DNA from: Flavobacterium sp.
Lineage (GTDB): Bacteria; Bacteroidota; Bacteroidia; Flavobacteriales; Flavobacteriaceae
Direction: 5' to 3'
Assembly (NCBI RefSeq): GCF_039595935.1
Contig: NZ_JBCNKR010000004.1
Coordinates: forward strand, 62,001-126,000
DNA: 64,000 nt
Below, piece after piece: positions 50,082 through 59,149 of the stretch; position 1 is the stretch's first letter, and the number at the start of each line of letters is the position of its first letter. The notes under the pieces are model-generated. The model ran no database searches and had not been told where the DNA came from. It was given only the letters and a program-made list of their open reading frames with translations. The position numbers were made by a program, and so were the translations under genes.

Positions 50082-50936
50082 TTAATCTTTTATTAGATAA
50101 ATTCCATCTTCTTTAATTTCAATGAGTTTCTCTTTGTACAAAGCACCTACAGCTTTTTTAAATGTTTTTTTACTCATTTTTAAAACTGTTTTAATGTCTT
50201 CAGGATGCGAATTATCATTTAAACGTAAAAAACCGCGATTGGCTCTTAATTCGGCTAAAATTTTCTCAGCATTCGGTTCAATGCTTTGGTAACCTTGTAT
50301 TTGCAAAGCAACATCGATTTTATTATCCGGACGTATGGTTTTAATATACCCTTTTAATTTATCTCCTGTCCTTATAGAATCATCATATACTTCATCTTTA
50401 TATAAAAGTCCTTTATGCTGTTGATTTATAATAACATTAATTCCAAGTTCTGTAATGTGAGAAACGATCAAATCAACTTCTTCTCCTTTTTCAACGGTTA
50501 AATGATCGTTATTTAAAAACTGATTGGTTTTACTTGACGCAACCAAACGATTTGTTTTTTGATCTAAATACAAGTATACCAAATAGCGTTTGCCTTTTTC
50601 CATAGGGCGTGCCTGCTCTTTAAACGGAACTAAAATATCTTTTTCCATTCCCCAATCCATAAAAGCACCAACCTGATTGATATAATTTACTCTTAAAAGG
50701 GCAAATTCATTTAAAAAGATGTAAGGTTCTAGTGTAGTGGCCACCGGGCGTTGTTCATGATCCAAATAAACAAAAACAATAAGCTCTTCGCCTATCTCAA
50801 ATTCGTTTGGAACATATTTATTTGGTAATAAAACATCGTGAGTTCCTTCAGGATCACTTTCAGGATTTCCTAAAAATAACCCCACTTTGGTATCACGTAA
50901 TATGGTAAGTGTATTGTATTTTCCTATTTCAAGCAT
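50082..50936 (-). CDS. S1-type RNA-binding protein, CvfB-like
   Basis: The 284 residues contain several S1-like beta-barrels (VGLFLGNPESDPEGTHDVLL, GAFMDWGMEKDILVPFKEQA, LGINVIINQQHKGLLYKDEV) and a C-terminal winged helix (TVLKMSKKTFKKAVGALYKE), the CvfB layout. CvfB affects virulence and RNA metabolism in Firmicutes. I start at 50936 because TACATTTG at 50989-50982 is a -7 box overlapping the upstream ATG at 50984. It stands between menB and DUF2853. Confidence 0.88.
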   Translation of the reverse strand: MLEIGKYNTLTILRDTKVGLFLGNPESDPEGTHDVLLPNKYVPNEFEIGEELIVFVYLDHEQRPVATTLEPYIFLNEFALLRVNYINQVGAFMDWGMEKDILVPFKEQARPMEKGKRYLVYLYLDQKTNRLVASSKTNQFLNNDHLTVEKGEEVDLIVSHITELGINVIINQQHKGLLYKDEVYDDSIRTGDKLKGYIKTIRPDNKIDVALQIQGYQSIEPNAEKILAELRANRGFLRLNDNSHPEDIKTVLKMSKKTFKKAVGALYKEKLIEIKEDGIYLIKD

Positions 50937-50981
50937 TTCTCTTAAGATTCTAATTTGAAAAGCGTTTAAGCTTTTAAGCTG

Positions 50982-50989
50982 CAAATGTA
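50982..50989 (-). promoter_or_regulatory. -7 box of the CvfB-like gene
   Basis: TACATTTG on the minus strand. Transcription would start near 50975, which rules out the ATG at 50984 and supports 50936. Confidence 0.5.
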
Positions 50990-51080
50990 CGAACTTTGAA
51001 AATGGTAAACCTAAAAATGTTTTAGATTGAAGCTATAAAAGCAAAAAGCGTCATATTATATGACGCTCTTTTTAGTTTTC

Positions 51081-51422
51081 TTATTTATAAACACTTTCTT
51101 TTTTAAAGTGTACTGTCAATAAATAGTATACAACAGCTCTGTATTTATGTTTGTTAGATTTTCCGTATTTTTCTAATACTGCATGTATTGCTCCAAATAA
51201 TTCAGGACTGTCTGGTAAACCTAATTTTTTTACTAAAAAGTTCTTTTTTACTGTTTCTAGTTCTGATTCCTGAGTACCTGCTACAACTGATGCATCGTCA
51301 TTATATATTGCTGGCCCGCAGCCAATTGTAACTTTTGTCAATAAATCCATATTTGGAGTTACTCCACATTTTTCTTTTAAGTCAGCAGCATACTTCTTAA
51401 TTAATTCTTCTCTTTTGCTCAT
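51081..51422 (-). CDS. DUF2853-family protein
   Basis: The 113-residue helical protein (KYAADLKEKCGVTPNMDLLT, then LGLPDSPELFGAIHAVLEKY and KHKYRAVVYYLLTVHF) matches the DUF2853 family, short soluble proteins common in Bacteroidota and marine bacteria. No function is known. It lies 93 bases downstream of menD on the same strand and may be co-transcribed. Confidence 0.8.
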   Translation of the reverse strand: MSKREELIKKYAADLKEKCGVTPNMDLLTKVTIGCGPAIYNDDASVVAGTQESELETVKKNFLVKKLGLPDSPELFGAIHAVLEKYGKSNKHKYRAVVYYLLTVHFKKESVYK

Positions 51423-51514
51423 AATAATTTTAATATTGGTTACTTTTTATGTATCCAAATCTAAAAATTAAAATGAATCAAAACTAAATTTTAACAATAT
51501 TTAACTTACAAAAA

Positions 51515-53179
51515 TTATTTCAATTCCTTAAAATATTGCTTTAATATCGCATCATTTTCTTTTGTCGGCGTAAATACTTCTAATATTACAGGTTCATTAT
51601 CAATGCCGTACATAGAATCTAATCCGGTTTTTAATGACGCTAAATCTTCAGCCTTAAAGTAAGAGCAGTTATACATTTTGGCAAGATGTTCTGCTGTTAG
51701 TTGATGCGAAGTTTCAAAATAAGTATTAAATACAGGCTTTTCTTCATGTCCAGGCAAAATTCTAAAAATTCCTCCGCCGCCGTTGTTAATTATAATTATT
51801 TTGAAATCTTTAGGAATATATGAATTCCACAGTGCATTGCTATCGTATAAGAAACTAATATCGCCTGTTATAAAAATATTTTGTTTACCACTGCCTACTG
51901 CAGCACCTATTGCAGTTGAAGTACTGCCGTCAATTCCGCTTGTTCCTCTGTTACAAAAAACTTCAATTGAAGAATCAATATCTATTAACTGAGCATAACG
52001 AATTGCAGAACTATTGCTTATTTGCAATTGGCTGTTTTTGGGAAGCGATTCAATTATTTTTTCAAAGACTTTAAAATCAGAAAAGGGTATTTTTTTCAGA
52101 TATTCTTGTTTTCTAGTCTTTCTTAAAGAATAAATAGTATCAATTTTTGAAAAATAATCGCTTGTCGCATATTGTGTTTTTGGAAGCAGATCTTTAAAGA
52201 AATCATTCGGTTCCATTACAAAATGTTTACTTAAAGCATTGAATGTATCATAAGCACGTAAAGTATCTATATGCCAATGATGTACAGGTTTATATTTTCG
52301 TAAAAAAGCTTTAATGCGTTTAGACACAATCATACCTCCAAAGGTGATTAAAACTTCTGGTTCTAAATCTTTAAAATCAGAGTCATCAAAAGGCGTTATT
52401 AAAGAATCTATACTATTGATAAAGCTTGGATGATGCAAATTTGAAGTTGTTTCGGTAAGAACAACAATCGAAGGATCTTTCGCAAAATTTTCAAGAATAG
52501 CATCGTCAACAGAATTAACATCATTTATTCCTCCAATCAAAATTAATTTTCGTTTGGATGAATTCCAGATTGAAACAAATTCTTCACTGTTTTCGATAAT
52601 TTTAGTTGGAATTACCTCTTCAATATTCGTAATTTTTGGTTCTACCGAAAGCTCTGAAACAGTTTCATACAAAGGTTCTTCAAACGGCGCATTGATATGT
52701 ACCGGACCTTTTTGCAGAATGGCTGTTTCTATGGCTTTGTTTATTTGCAAATCATTTTCTGCAGAAGCTTCTTCGGTTAAATTGGCATTATAAACAGAAT
52801 GGTTAGAAAAAACATTTTCCTGACGAATCGTTTGTCCGTCGCCAATATCAATTTTACTCTGCGGACGATCGGCTGATATTACAATTAACGGAATCTGACT
52901 GTAAAATGCTTCGGCTACAGCCGGATAATAATTAAGTAGTGCAGATCCTGAGGTACAAACAACTGCAGTAGGCTTTTTTGTTTGCTGGGCAATTCCCAGT
53001 GCAAAAAAAGCGGCACAGCGCTCATCGGCAATACTATAACATTTAAAATTTGGATTTTGTGCGAAACCAATCGTCAAAGGTGCATTTCGCGAGCCTGGAG
53101 ATATAATAATATTTTGAATTCCTTTTGCTGAACAAATCTCGATAATGCTTTGTGCAAGCGCTATTTTGGGGTAAATCAT
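51515..53179 (-). CDS. menD: SEPHCHC synthase MenD
   Basis: MenD joins isochorismate and 2-oxoglutarate with thiamine diphosphate in the first committed step of menaquinone synthesis. The 554 residues show ISPGSRNAPLTIGF at the N-terminus, VVCTSGSALLNYYPAVAEAF, and the ThDP motif GTSGIDGSTSTAIGAA, GDISFLYDSNALW and IIINNGGGGIFRIL. TAACTTTG at 53247-53240 is a possible -7 box. The menF-type isochorismate synthase, often upstream, is not present here. Confidence 0.95.
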   Translation of the reverse strand: MIYPKIALAQSIIEICSAKGIQNIIISPGSRNAPLTIGFAQNPNFKCYSIADERCAAFFALGIAQQTKKPTAVVCTSGSALLNYYPAVAEAFYSQIPLIVISADRPQSKIDIGDGQTIRQENVFSNHSVYNANLTEEASAENDLQINKAIETAILQKGPVHINAPFEEPLYETVSELSVEPKITNIEEVIPTKIIENSEEFVSIWNSSKRKLILIGGINDVNSVDDAILENFAKDPSIVVLTETTSNLHHPSFINSIDSLITPFDDSDFKDLEPEVLITFGGMIVSKRIKAFLRKYKPVHHWHIDTLRAYDTFNALSKHFVMEPNDFFKDLLPKTQYATSDYFSKIDTIYSLRKTRKQEYLKKIPFSDFKVFEKIIESLPKNSQLQISNSSAIRYAQLIDIDSSIEVFCNRGTSGIDGSTSTAIGAAVGSGKQNIFITGDISFLYDSNALWNSYIPKDFKIIIINNGGGGIFRILPGHEEKPVFNTYFETSHQLTAEHLAKMYNCSYFKAEDLASLKTGLDSMYGIDNEPVILEVFTPTKENDAILKQYFKELK

Positions 53180-53313
53180 TCTAAATTAGTGTATAAATTT
53201 TAAAGAAAATCTTTCTCTCAAAATTTTCTTTTACTAATACAAAGTTACAAACTTCGTGCTTGATTTAACTTATATATTAGGAAGATATTATGACTGTTTT
53301 TAGAAAAAGGGAA

Positions 53314-53321
53314 TATATTTG
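53314..53321 (+). promoter_or_regulatory. -7 box of the thioredoxin-like gene
   Basis: TATATTTG fits TAnnTTTG and places the transcript start about 30 bases before the ATG at 53357. Confidence 0.4.
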
Positions 53322-53356
53322 TAAAACAGATTTTTTTTTAATAAAATAAACCCTTT

Positions 53357-54535
53357 ATGCGTTTCTTATCTTTATTTTTTCTCTTCATTTCACTTCAGGC
53401 TGTACAATCGCAAAATCAGTTTAGTGTTGACGGAATTACCTATAAAACAGCTCTGGAAAATGCTAAAACACAAAACAAACCAGTTTTTGTTATGCTGTAT
53501 GCCGATTGGTGTCCGCATTGTAATTTAATGAAAAAAGAAGTTTTCAGCGACCCAAAGGTTATGGACTTTTTGAACAAGAATTATATCTGTGTATGGAAAA
53601 ATATTGAAAAAGAGGAAGGAATGGCGCTTAAAAATAAATTTAAAACTACTTCCCTGCCCGCTTTTTTGTTTTTAGATTCTAATGAAACGGTATTATATGC
53701 TTTAAAAGGTGAAATGAAAACTCCAGAATTTCTGGCAGAAGCAAATTACGCATTAAATCCAAATTTTCAGCTTCCTTATTTAGAAAAAGAGTTTTTGGCT
53801 GATCCGAGTAATTCAACCAAGTTTTTTGCTTATCTCAATACGCTAAAAAAAGGAAAAGACAGAACTGAATTGTCTGTTCCTACTCATATTTATCTTCAAA
53901 CACAATCTGATTCTCAATTGGTAAGCGAAACAAATTGGCGTGTTATAGCAAATGGAGTTACGGATATTAATTCGCGCGAATTTCAATATGTTTTAAAACA
54001 TCAAAAAGAATTTGCTGCCGTAGCTTCTCAAAATCGCGTTGATCGCAAGGTTGAAAGTATTGTAAATGAACTTCTTCGTCCGCTTGTTGATAATCTCGAT
54101 ACGGTAAACTATTATAAACAAAGAGAAGTCGCTAAATCTATCAGACTGCAAAAAACGGATTCTCTTGTTTTTAAATTTGATTTAACGCTTGCTGAGCGAA
54201 CTGAAAAATGGAATTTTTATAAAAAAGTAACACTTGATGATACGGAGAAACTGGTTTGGAACGATGCCAGTTTTTTAAAAGATATTGGACAAACGTATCT
54301 AAAACATATTGATGATCCTGAAAGTCTTAAAAAAGCAATTTCATGGGTAAAACATTCTTTAGAATTAAATGATTCTTATGATGGAAACTTACTCGCAGCA
54401 AGGCTTTACAATAAAATAAAAGATAAAAAACTGGCAGTAAAATATGCCAAATATGCCAAAGAAATTGGTAAGGAATTGGGCTGGAACACCAAAGATGTTG
54501 ATACTTTGCTCGCAGAACTCAATTCTTCTAAATAA
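53357..54535 (+). CDS. Exported thioredoxin-like protein
   Basis: A signal peptide (MRFLSLFFLFISLQAVQSQ) precedes a thioredoxin domain with VMLYADWCPHCNLMKKEVF (CPHC pair) and the cis-Pro in TTSLPAFLFLD. The remaining 250 residues are helical, with TPR-like features near the end (SWVKHSLELNDSYDGNLLAA). The CPHC centre suggests an oxidising or isomerising role in the periplasm, as in DsbA, rather than a reducing one. A GNAT gene follows after 22 bases. Confidence 0.85.
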   Translation: MRFLSLFFLFISLQAVQSQNQFSVDGITYKTALENAKTQNKPVFVMLYADWCPHCNLMKKEVFSDPKVMDFLNKNYICVWKNIEKEEGMALKNKFKTTSLPAFLFLDSNETVLYALKGEMKTPEFLAEANYALNPNFQLPYLEKEFLADPSNSTKFFAYLNTLKKGKDRTELSVPTHIYLQTQSDSQLVSETNWRVIANGVTDINSREFQYVLKHQKEFAAVASQNRVDRKVESIVNELLRPLVDNLDTVNYYKQREVAKSIRLQKTDSLVFKFDLTLAERTEKWNFYKKVTLDDTEKLVWNDASFLKDIGQTYLKHIDDPESLKKAISWVKHSLELNDSYDGNLLAARLYNKIKDKKLAVKYAKYAKEIGKELGWNTKDVDTLLAELNSSK

Positions 54536-54557
54536 ACAAAATACTATAATAAAAACC

Positions 54558-55055
54558 ATGAACGTAAAACTAAGACCGGCCACAGTAAATGATTTAGAAA
54601 AAATTCTGGAAATTGTAAATCATTCTATTCTTCATACTACTGCTAATTACAGTTATGATATTCAAACTCTTGAAGTACAAACAAAATGGTTTGAAGATAA
54701 AAAGGCTAAAAACTTACCTGTAGTTGTCGCAGATTTAGATGGTGAAGTAGTTGGTTTTGGAAGCTACGGACAGTTTCGTGAAAAAATTGGTTATCAATAT
54801 ACTGTAGAACATTCAGTATATGTAGTGGATAATATTATAGGAAAAGGTATTGGATCAAAATTATTGACTGAATTAATCCGCTTGGCAAAAGAACAAGGAT
54901 TTCACGTTATGATTGGCGCCATCGATGCAGATAATGCCGGAAGCATTGCTTTTCATGAAAAATTTGGTTTTGTAGTAACGGGAACCATTCGCGAGGTTGG
55001 ATATAAATTTGATCATTGGCTGGATTTGGTTTTTATGCAGTTGATTTTAGTTTAA
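54558..55055 (+). CDS. GNAT-family N-acetyltransferase (phosphinothricin acetyltransferase-like)
   Basis: The 165 residues from the ATG at 54558 start MNVKLRPATVNDLEKILEIV. The acetyl-CoA motif is VVDNIIGKGIGSKLLTELIR, and IGAIDADNAGSIAFHEKFGF and TIREVGYKFDHWLDLVFMQL match the PAT/YwnH group. That group acetylates phosphinothricin, methionine sulphoximine or similar amino compounds. The longer frame upstream overlaps the thioredoxin-like gene and is rejected. Confidence 0.88.
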   Translation: MNVKLRPATVNDLEKILEIVNHSILHTTANYSYDIQTLEVQTKWFEDKKAKNLPVVVADLDGEVVGFGSYGQFREKIGYQYTVEHSVYVVDNIIGKGIGSKLLTELIRLAKEQGFHVMIGAIDADNAGSIAFHEKFGFVVTGTIREVGYKFDHWLDLVFMQLILV

Positions 55056-55119
55056 CCGCAAAGTTCTCAAAGACATACGCAAAGGTTGCAAAGTATATAA
55101 AAACCTCTGTCCCTTTGCT

Positions 55120-55153
55120 CCTTAGAACCTTAGAACCTTAGAACCTTAGAACC
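55120..55153. repeat. Tandem CCTTAGAA octamer
   Basis: Four exact copies (55120-55151) plus CC. It belongs to the family of word-like intergenic repeats also seen at 45157-45250. Confidence 0.85.
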
Positions 55154-55198
55154 AAAAAAAAACGGAGATTTGAAAAATTTCAAATCTCCGTTTTTTTT
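55154..55198. terminator. Bidirectional terminator between GNAT and glutathione peroxidase
   Basis: A 21-base perfect stem (A-rich left arm with CGGAGATTTGAAA, T-rich right arm) forms a long hairpin with T8 on the plus strand and T8 on the minus strand. It separates two convergent genes. Confidence 0.92.
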
Positions 55199-55199
55199 A

Positions 55200-55787
55200 C
55201 TAGCTCTTAATCCATTTAATAACTTCTGGATCTGTTACTAAGGTTCTAGGTTTAATAACTTTTACCAATTCTCCTTTTTCGTTGATTAGATATTTTTGAA
55301 AATTCCATTCAACTTCAGAATCCTGTAAACCGTTTTTAGATTTTTGAGTTAAAAATTTATAAACGTCGCACATATCGCTTCCTTTTACCGAAACTTTGTT
55401 CATCATCGGGAAAGTTACCCCGTAATTCTGCTGGCAGAAAGTTTCAATTTCTTTGTTTGTTCCAGGCTCCTGAGATGCAAAATTATTAGCCGGGAAACCT
55501 ACAATTACCAAACCTTTGTCTTTATACTCTTTGTAAATTGCTTCAAGATCTTTGTATTGAGGAGTTAATCCGCATTTTGATGCCGTATTAACAACAATGA
55601 TTTTTTTACCTTTTAAAGATGCAAAATCAAAAGTGTCTCCTGATAAATCTTCAACCTTAAACTGATAAATTGTTTCTTTTGCCATAGCTTTATCTGATTT
55701 AGATAATTTATTTGTGCTTGTTTGAGCCTCAGTTTGCGTGCTTAAAAAAAATAAGGCACTGCAAGCTATAAATAGTATTTTTTTCAT
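55200..55787 (-). CDS. Exported glutathione peroxidase-family protein
   Basis: The 195 residues have a signal peptide (MKKILFIACSALFFLSTQTEA) and the peroxidase fold: VVNTASKCGLTPQYKDLEAI holds the peroxidatic Cys, VIGFPANNF-like IVGFPANNFASQEPGTN the Gln, and VEWNFQKYLI the Trp and Asn. The enzyme is the Cys type and probably works with thioredoxin in the periplasm. The gene stands alone upstream of a 766-base gap. Confidence 0.92.
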   Translation of the reverse strand: MKKILFIACSALFFLSTQTEAQTSTNKLSKSDKAMAKETIYQFKVEDLSGDTFDFASLKGKKIIVVNTASKCGLTPQYKDLEAIYKEYKDKGLVIVGFPANNFASQEPGTNKEIETFCQQNYGVTFPMMNKVSVKGSDMCDVYKFLTQKSKNGLQDSEVEWNFQKYLINEKGELVKVIKPRTLVTDPEVIKWIKS

Positions 55788-55876
55788 TGTATAATTTTTT
55801 ATAAAATTAATTAAAATCTCTGGCGATGGATATTTTTAGCTCTATTATTTTTATTAATAATAAGTTAAATAAAAAT

Positions 55877-55907
55877 GAAGCCCAGCGTTAATCAGACGCC
55901 GGGCTTC
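55877..55907 (-). terminator. Hairpin upstream of glutathione peroxidase
   Basis: Arms GAAGCCCAGCGT (55877-55888) and ACGCCGGGCTTC (55896-55907) pair at 11 of 12 positions. A T-rich stretch follows on the minus strand. It would end a short minus-strand transcript from the gap. Confidence 0.6.
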
Positions 55908-56150
55908 CCCCCATACAAACAAATCAAACCATGAATTAATTGTTTCTCTTTTATATTTTTAAAATTATAGTTGATGCCCCGGTTGTCATGAAAATTATTT
56001 TATATAGTAATCATACTAATTCAATTTATCTATGGCGTTTATGAATGGAAAATTTCAGTTGGATTAAAAGTGCATGATTATTTCGTCTTTTATTTTATAA
56101 TTTTCAGTTGGAAGTCCAAGGACATCAACTATTCAGTATTTTTATCTCAC

Positions 56151-56285
56151 TTAAAATTTAGCTTCAACCAGATTATTTATAATTTCTTTTCTAAAATCAC
56201 TTTTAGTAAAATTAATCAGGGATAAAATCGATGTTAAACCCACAATTAATATTTTGATATTCTCTGCTTTTATCATAAATCTCAT
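56151..56285 (-). CDS. Possible 44-residue peptide
   Basis: ATG at 56285 on the minus strand opens MRFMIKAENIKILIVGLTSI and ends NNLVEAKF with TAA. It has one hydrophobic helix and a basic start, like small membrane peptides. It lies upstream of the minus-strand hairpin at 55877. No family is known and coding is uncertain. Confidence 0.3.
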   Translation of the reverse strand: MRFMIKAENIKILIVGLTSILSLINFTKSDFRKEIINNLVEAKF

Positions 56286-56553
56286 TTTTAATAAATTAAT
56301 TCGAAATAGATTTTTCCTGTCATCGAATTCTTATTTTTCTTTTATAATGTTATATACGTAACGGGTTTGTTTTTGGATTTAAAAAAAGTAAAAAAAATTG
56401 CACTTTTTTTCTAAATATTCTGAGAAACCCTTGTTTTACTAAGGTTAAGACTACAAAAAAAAATATTATTTTTCACAAAAAAATGATTTATCTTTATCAC
56501 ATGTTATCAAATTATATGAAATAAATTTTTGTTTAAGCTTTAAATCCAAATCT

Positions 56554-57084
56554 ATGAGTCAAGAAGAATTGTTAGTTTTAATTTATAAAAAAGACGAAAG
56601 AGCTTTTACCCATTTGTACGATATGTACTCCAAAAGTTTATTTTCAGTCATTAGTGTACTTATCAAAAATCGTGAAGAAGCTGAAGATGTTTTACAGGAA
56701 GTTTTTATAAAAATCTGGAAAAACGTCGATTCTTATAACGAAAGTAAAGGCCGATTTTATACCTGGATCCTGAATATTGCAAGAAATACCTCAATAGATA
56801 AGCTTAGATCCAAAAATTTTAATAACAGCCAAAAAAACCTTTCTTCAGATAATTTCGTAAATCTGTTAGATGACAGTAATAAATTGATCAATCGAATTGA
56901 TACAATTGGTATTCAGGAATTCGTTAAGAAGTTGAAACCTAAATGTATAGAGATTATTGATTTGTTATTTTTCAAAGGATATACCCAGCAAGAAGCTTCA
57001 GAAGAATTGGCACTGCCACTGGGAACTATCAAAACTCAAAACAGAAACTGTATTAACGATTTAAGAAATTATTTAAAAATATAA
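56554..57084 (+). CDS. ECF-type RNA polymerase sigma factor
   Basis: The 176 residues hold sigma region 2 (FTHLYDMYSKSLFSVISVLI, EEAEDVLQEVFIKIWKNVDS) and region 4 (GYTQQEASEELALPLGTIKT). It lacks regions 1 and 3, as ECF factors do. The stop overlaps the start of the anti-sigma gene by one base, so the pair is translationally coupled. This group, with a RskA-like partner, responds to envelope or oxidative stress. Confidence 0.93.
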   Translation: MSQEELLVLIYKKDERAFTHLYDMYSKSLFSVISVLIKNREEAEDVLQEVFIKIWKNVDSYNESKGRFYTWILNIARNTSIDKLRSKNFNNSQKNLSSDNFVNLLDDSNKLINRIDTIGIQEFVKKLKPKCIEIIDLLFFKGYTQQEASEELALPLGTIKTQNRNCINDLRNYLKI

Positions 57085-57872
57085 TGGAAGCACAAGAATA
57101 TATTGAATCAGGAATTCTGGAACTTTACGTTTATGGCCTGCTAACGGAAAAGGAAAATCTGGAAATAGCCGAACTGGCTAAAAACAACAAAGAAGTAGAC
57201 GACGAGATTATTTCGATCGAAAGAGCTATTGTAGCTTTATCATCAAGTTTTGCTCCTTTCCACTCTGTTGAGAATTTTGAAAAAATTAAAGCTCGTTTAG
57301 AACTTAAACATGGTAAGGTTGTTGAGTTAAAACCTGCATCAAACTGGACTCAATATGTGGGCTGGGCAGCGGCAGTATTACTGTTGTTAGGTTTTGGATA
57401 CCAAACTTTAGAATTGACAAAATCAAAACAAGTTATTTCTAAAGTTGGAAATGAGAAAAATAAAGTAGAAAGAGAATACGCTTTCTTAGATCAGCAGAAT
57501 AAACAAACTGAGAAAAATTTAAGTATTGTAAGAGATATTAAAAATACTGGCGTAACACTTGGCGGTCAGGCAGTTTCTCCTACTTCTTTTGCAAAAGTTT
57601 ACTGGAATCAGCAGACAAAAACAACTTATATTGATGCTGCTGGTTTACCAGCTCCGCCAAAAGGAAAAGTATATCAGGTTTGGTCTTTAAAACTAAGTCC
57701 GGTTTTAACACCAACAAGTATTGGTTTACTGGATAATTTTGAAGGAAATAAGCAAAAAATCTTCGCAGTCAGCCAGACAGATTCTGCAGAAGCTTTTGGA
57801 ATTACTTTAGAGCCAGCCGGCGGAAGTCTAACACCTACAATGGATCAATTGTATACTTTAGGGAAAGTTTAA
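57084..57872 (+). CDS. Anti-sigma factor, RskA-like
   Basis: The 262 residues have an N-terminal part with SGILELYVYGLLTEKENLEI, a single membrane helix (WAAAVLLLLGFGYQTLEL, about 92-108), a coiled coil and a C-terminal periplasmic RskA domain (ASGAKVYWNQQ-like FAKVYWNQQTKTTYIDAAGL, YQVWSLKL, GSLTPTMDQLYTLGKV). It would hold the upstream sigma factor at the membrane until a signal triggers release. A terminator follows. Confidence 0.9.
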   Translation: MEAQEYIESGILELYVYGLLTEKENLEIAELAKNNKEVDDEIISIERAIVALSSSFAPFHSVENFEKIKARLELKHGKVVELKPASNWTQYVGWAAAVLLLLGFGYQTLELTKSKQVISKVGNEKNKVEREYAFLDQQNKQTEKNLSIVRDIKNTGVTLGGQAVSPTSFAKVYWNQQTKTTYIDAAGLPAPPKGKVYQVWSLKLSPVLTPTSIGLLDNFEGNKQKIFAVSQTDSAEAFGITLEPAGGSLTPTMDQLYTLGKV

Positions 57873-57894
57873 AAACAAAAAATTTGATAAATAT

Positions 57895-57928
57895 AAAGCG
57901 CATATTAAGTACTTTTAATATGCGCTTT
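57895..57928 (+). terminator. Terminator of the sigma/anti-sigma operon
   Basis: A perfect 13-bp stem (57895-57907 with 57916-57928) and an eight-base loop are followed by T. It lies 22 bases past the stop. Confidence 0.9.
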
Positions 57929-57958
57929 TTCTATTTAGGGAATTAATAACTGAAAATT

Positions 57959-58342
57959 ATGTACGGAACTTTACTTTTAAGAATTGCAACTGCAATAATT
58001 CTTCTCACACATTCTGTTTTTGGAATGTTCAATAATGGTATTAATGATTTTGGAAATTTGTACCTTAATCAAATTGGCTTTGCTCCTTTTGGTGTTTTTC
58101 TGGCGTGGTCTATTAAACTTTCTCATATAATTGCAGCAATACTTTTACTGCTTAACAAATATGTAAAACCAGCTGGATTTGTTACCATTTTTATTTTGAT
58201 AATGGGAATTGTTCTGGTTCACTTTCAGGAAGGATGGTTTGTTGTAGGCGGAGGCAGAAACGGTGTCGAATATAACTTTTTACTGATTTGTGTGCTGTTA
58301 GCCATAATGTATCCTAATGGTTTTAAGTTAAATTCTAAATGA
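57959..58342 (+). CDS. DoxX-like membrane protein
   Basis: The 127 residues form four membrane helices. LLLRIATAIILLTHSVFGMF at the start and AWSIKLSHIIAAILLLLNKY in the middle match the DoxX family of small quinone- or thiol-linked membrane proteins. The final GVEYNFLLICVLLAIMYP is the usual last helix with the conserved E-Y/F. It is followed after nine bases by the DUF3667 gene. Confidence 0.85.
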   Translation: MYGTLLLRIATAIILLTHSVFGMFNNGINDFGNLYLNQIGFAPFGVFLAWSIKLSHIIAAILLLLNKYVKPAGFVTIFILIMGIVLVHFQEGWFVVGGGRNGVEYNFLLICVLLAIMYPNGFKLNSK

Positions 58343-58351
58343 TTTTTAATT

Positions 58352-59083
58352 ATGGAAATAACTTGTAAAAACTGCCATCAGATTTATAAAGGACATTATT
58401 GTAACAATTGCGGACAGAGTGCAGAAACACATAAAATTAACGCCCATTTTTTATGGCACGATATTCAGCACGGATTATTGCATTTTGACAAAGGAATATT
58501 ATATTCTCTAAAACAATTATTTACCAGACCCGGAGATTCTGTTCGCGAATTTATAGAAGGGAAACGTGTAAGACATTTTAAACCGCTTTCGCTGGTTGTT
58601 GTTTTGGCTACTTTTTACGGTTTTATGTATCATTATTTTCATATCAATTTATATCCTTATAACAGTGATGTCAGCGGGATTAATTATTATGAATTTAATG
58701 AATGGATGTCTACCCATTTTTCATGGATTACAATTGCAACTATTCCTATATATACTATTGGAACTTTTATTTGTTTTAGAAAACAAGGTTATAATTTTGT
58801 TGAGTTTTTTGTTCTCAATACTTTTAAGGCTTCACAACGATTATTTGCTCACCTGCTTACGTTTCCTCTTTTATATTATTTTAACGGAAAACCCGAAATT
58901 ACTTCATTTGTCAAAATTTTATATGTGATTGATGTTCTTTTGATTTTATGGACAAATATTCAGTTCTTTGACAGGATTTCGAGAATTAAAGCGTTATACT
59001 TGTCGATTTTGAGTCATCTTATATTCTTAATTATTTTCTACACAATTGCTGTAATAATAGTTTTAATCATAACTAAATTTTAG
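58352..59083 (+). CDS. DUF3667-family membrane protein with zinc ribbon
   Basis: The 243 residues begin with a zinc ribbon (CKNCHQIYKGHYCNNCG), then HFLWHDIQHGLLHFDKGILY and FTRPGDSVREFIEGKRVRHF, both hallmark motifs of DUF3667, and four to five membrane helices. No function is established; a role in lipid or envelope synthesis has been guessed from fold. It is linked with the DoxX-like gene by close spacing. Confidence 0.9.
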   Translation: MEITCKNCHQIYKGHYCNNCGQSAETHKINAHFLWHDIQHGLLHFDKGILYSLKQLFTRPGDSVREFIEGKRVRHFKPLSLVVVLATFYGFMYHYFHINLYPYNSDVSGINYYEFNEWMSTHFSWITIATIPIYTIGTFICFRKQGYNFVEFFVLNTFKASQRLFAHLLTFPLLYYFNGKPEITSFVKILYVIDVLLILWTNIQFFDRISRIKALYLSILSHLIFLIIFYTIAVIIVLIITKF

Positions 59084-59104
59084 TAAATCATCAATTATTC
59101 AAAT

Positions 59105-59137
59105 AAAAAAGGTTCAACTAATAATTGAACCTTTTTT
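59105..59137. terminator. Bidirectional terminator between DUF3667 and ccsA genes
   Basis: A perfect 13-bp stem (59105-59117 with 59125-59137) built of AAAAAAGGTTCAA and its complement, with T on both strands. It lies between convergent genes. Confidence 0.9.
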
Positions 59138-59149
59138 AAATTTAAGAAT

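Larger units (their letters stand above)
55788..56553. other. 766-base AT-rich gap
   Basis: The gap holds a hairpin at 55877-55907, a possible 44-residue minus-strand frame (56151-56285) and runs of A and T before the sigma factor gene. There is no larger open frame on either strand. A -7 box TATCTTTA occurs near 56487 but lacks the final G. Confidence 0.5.
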
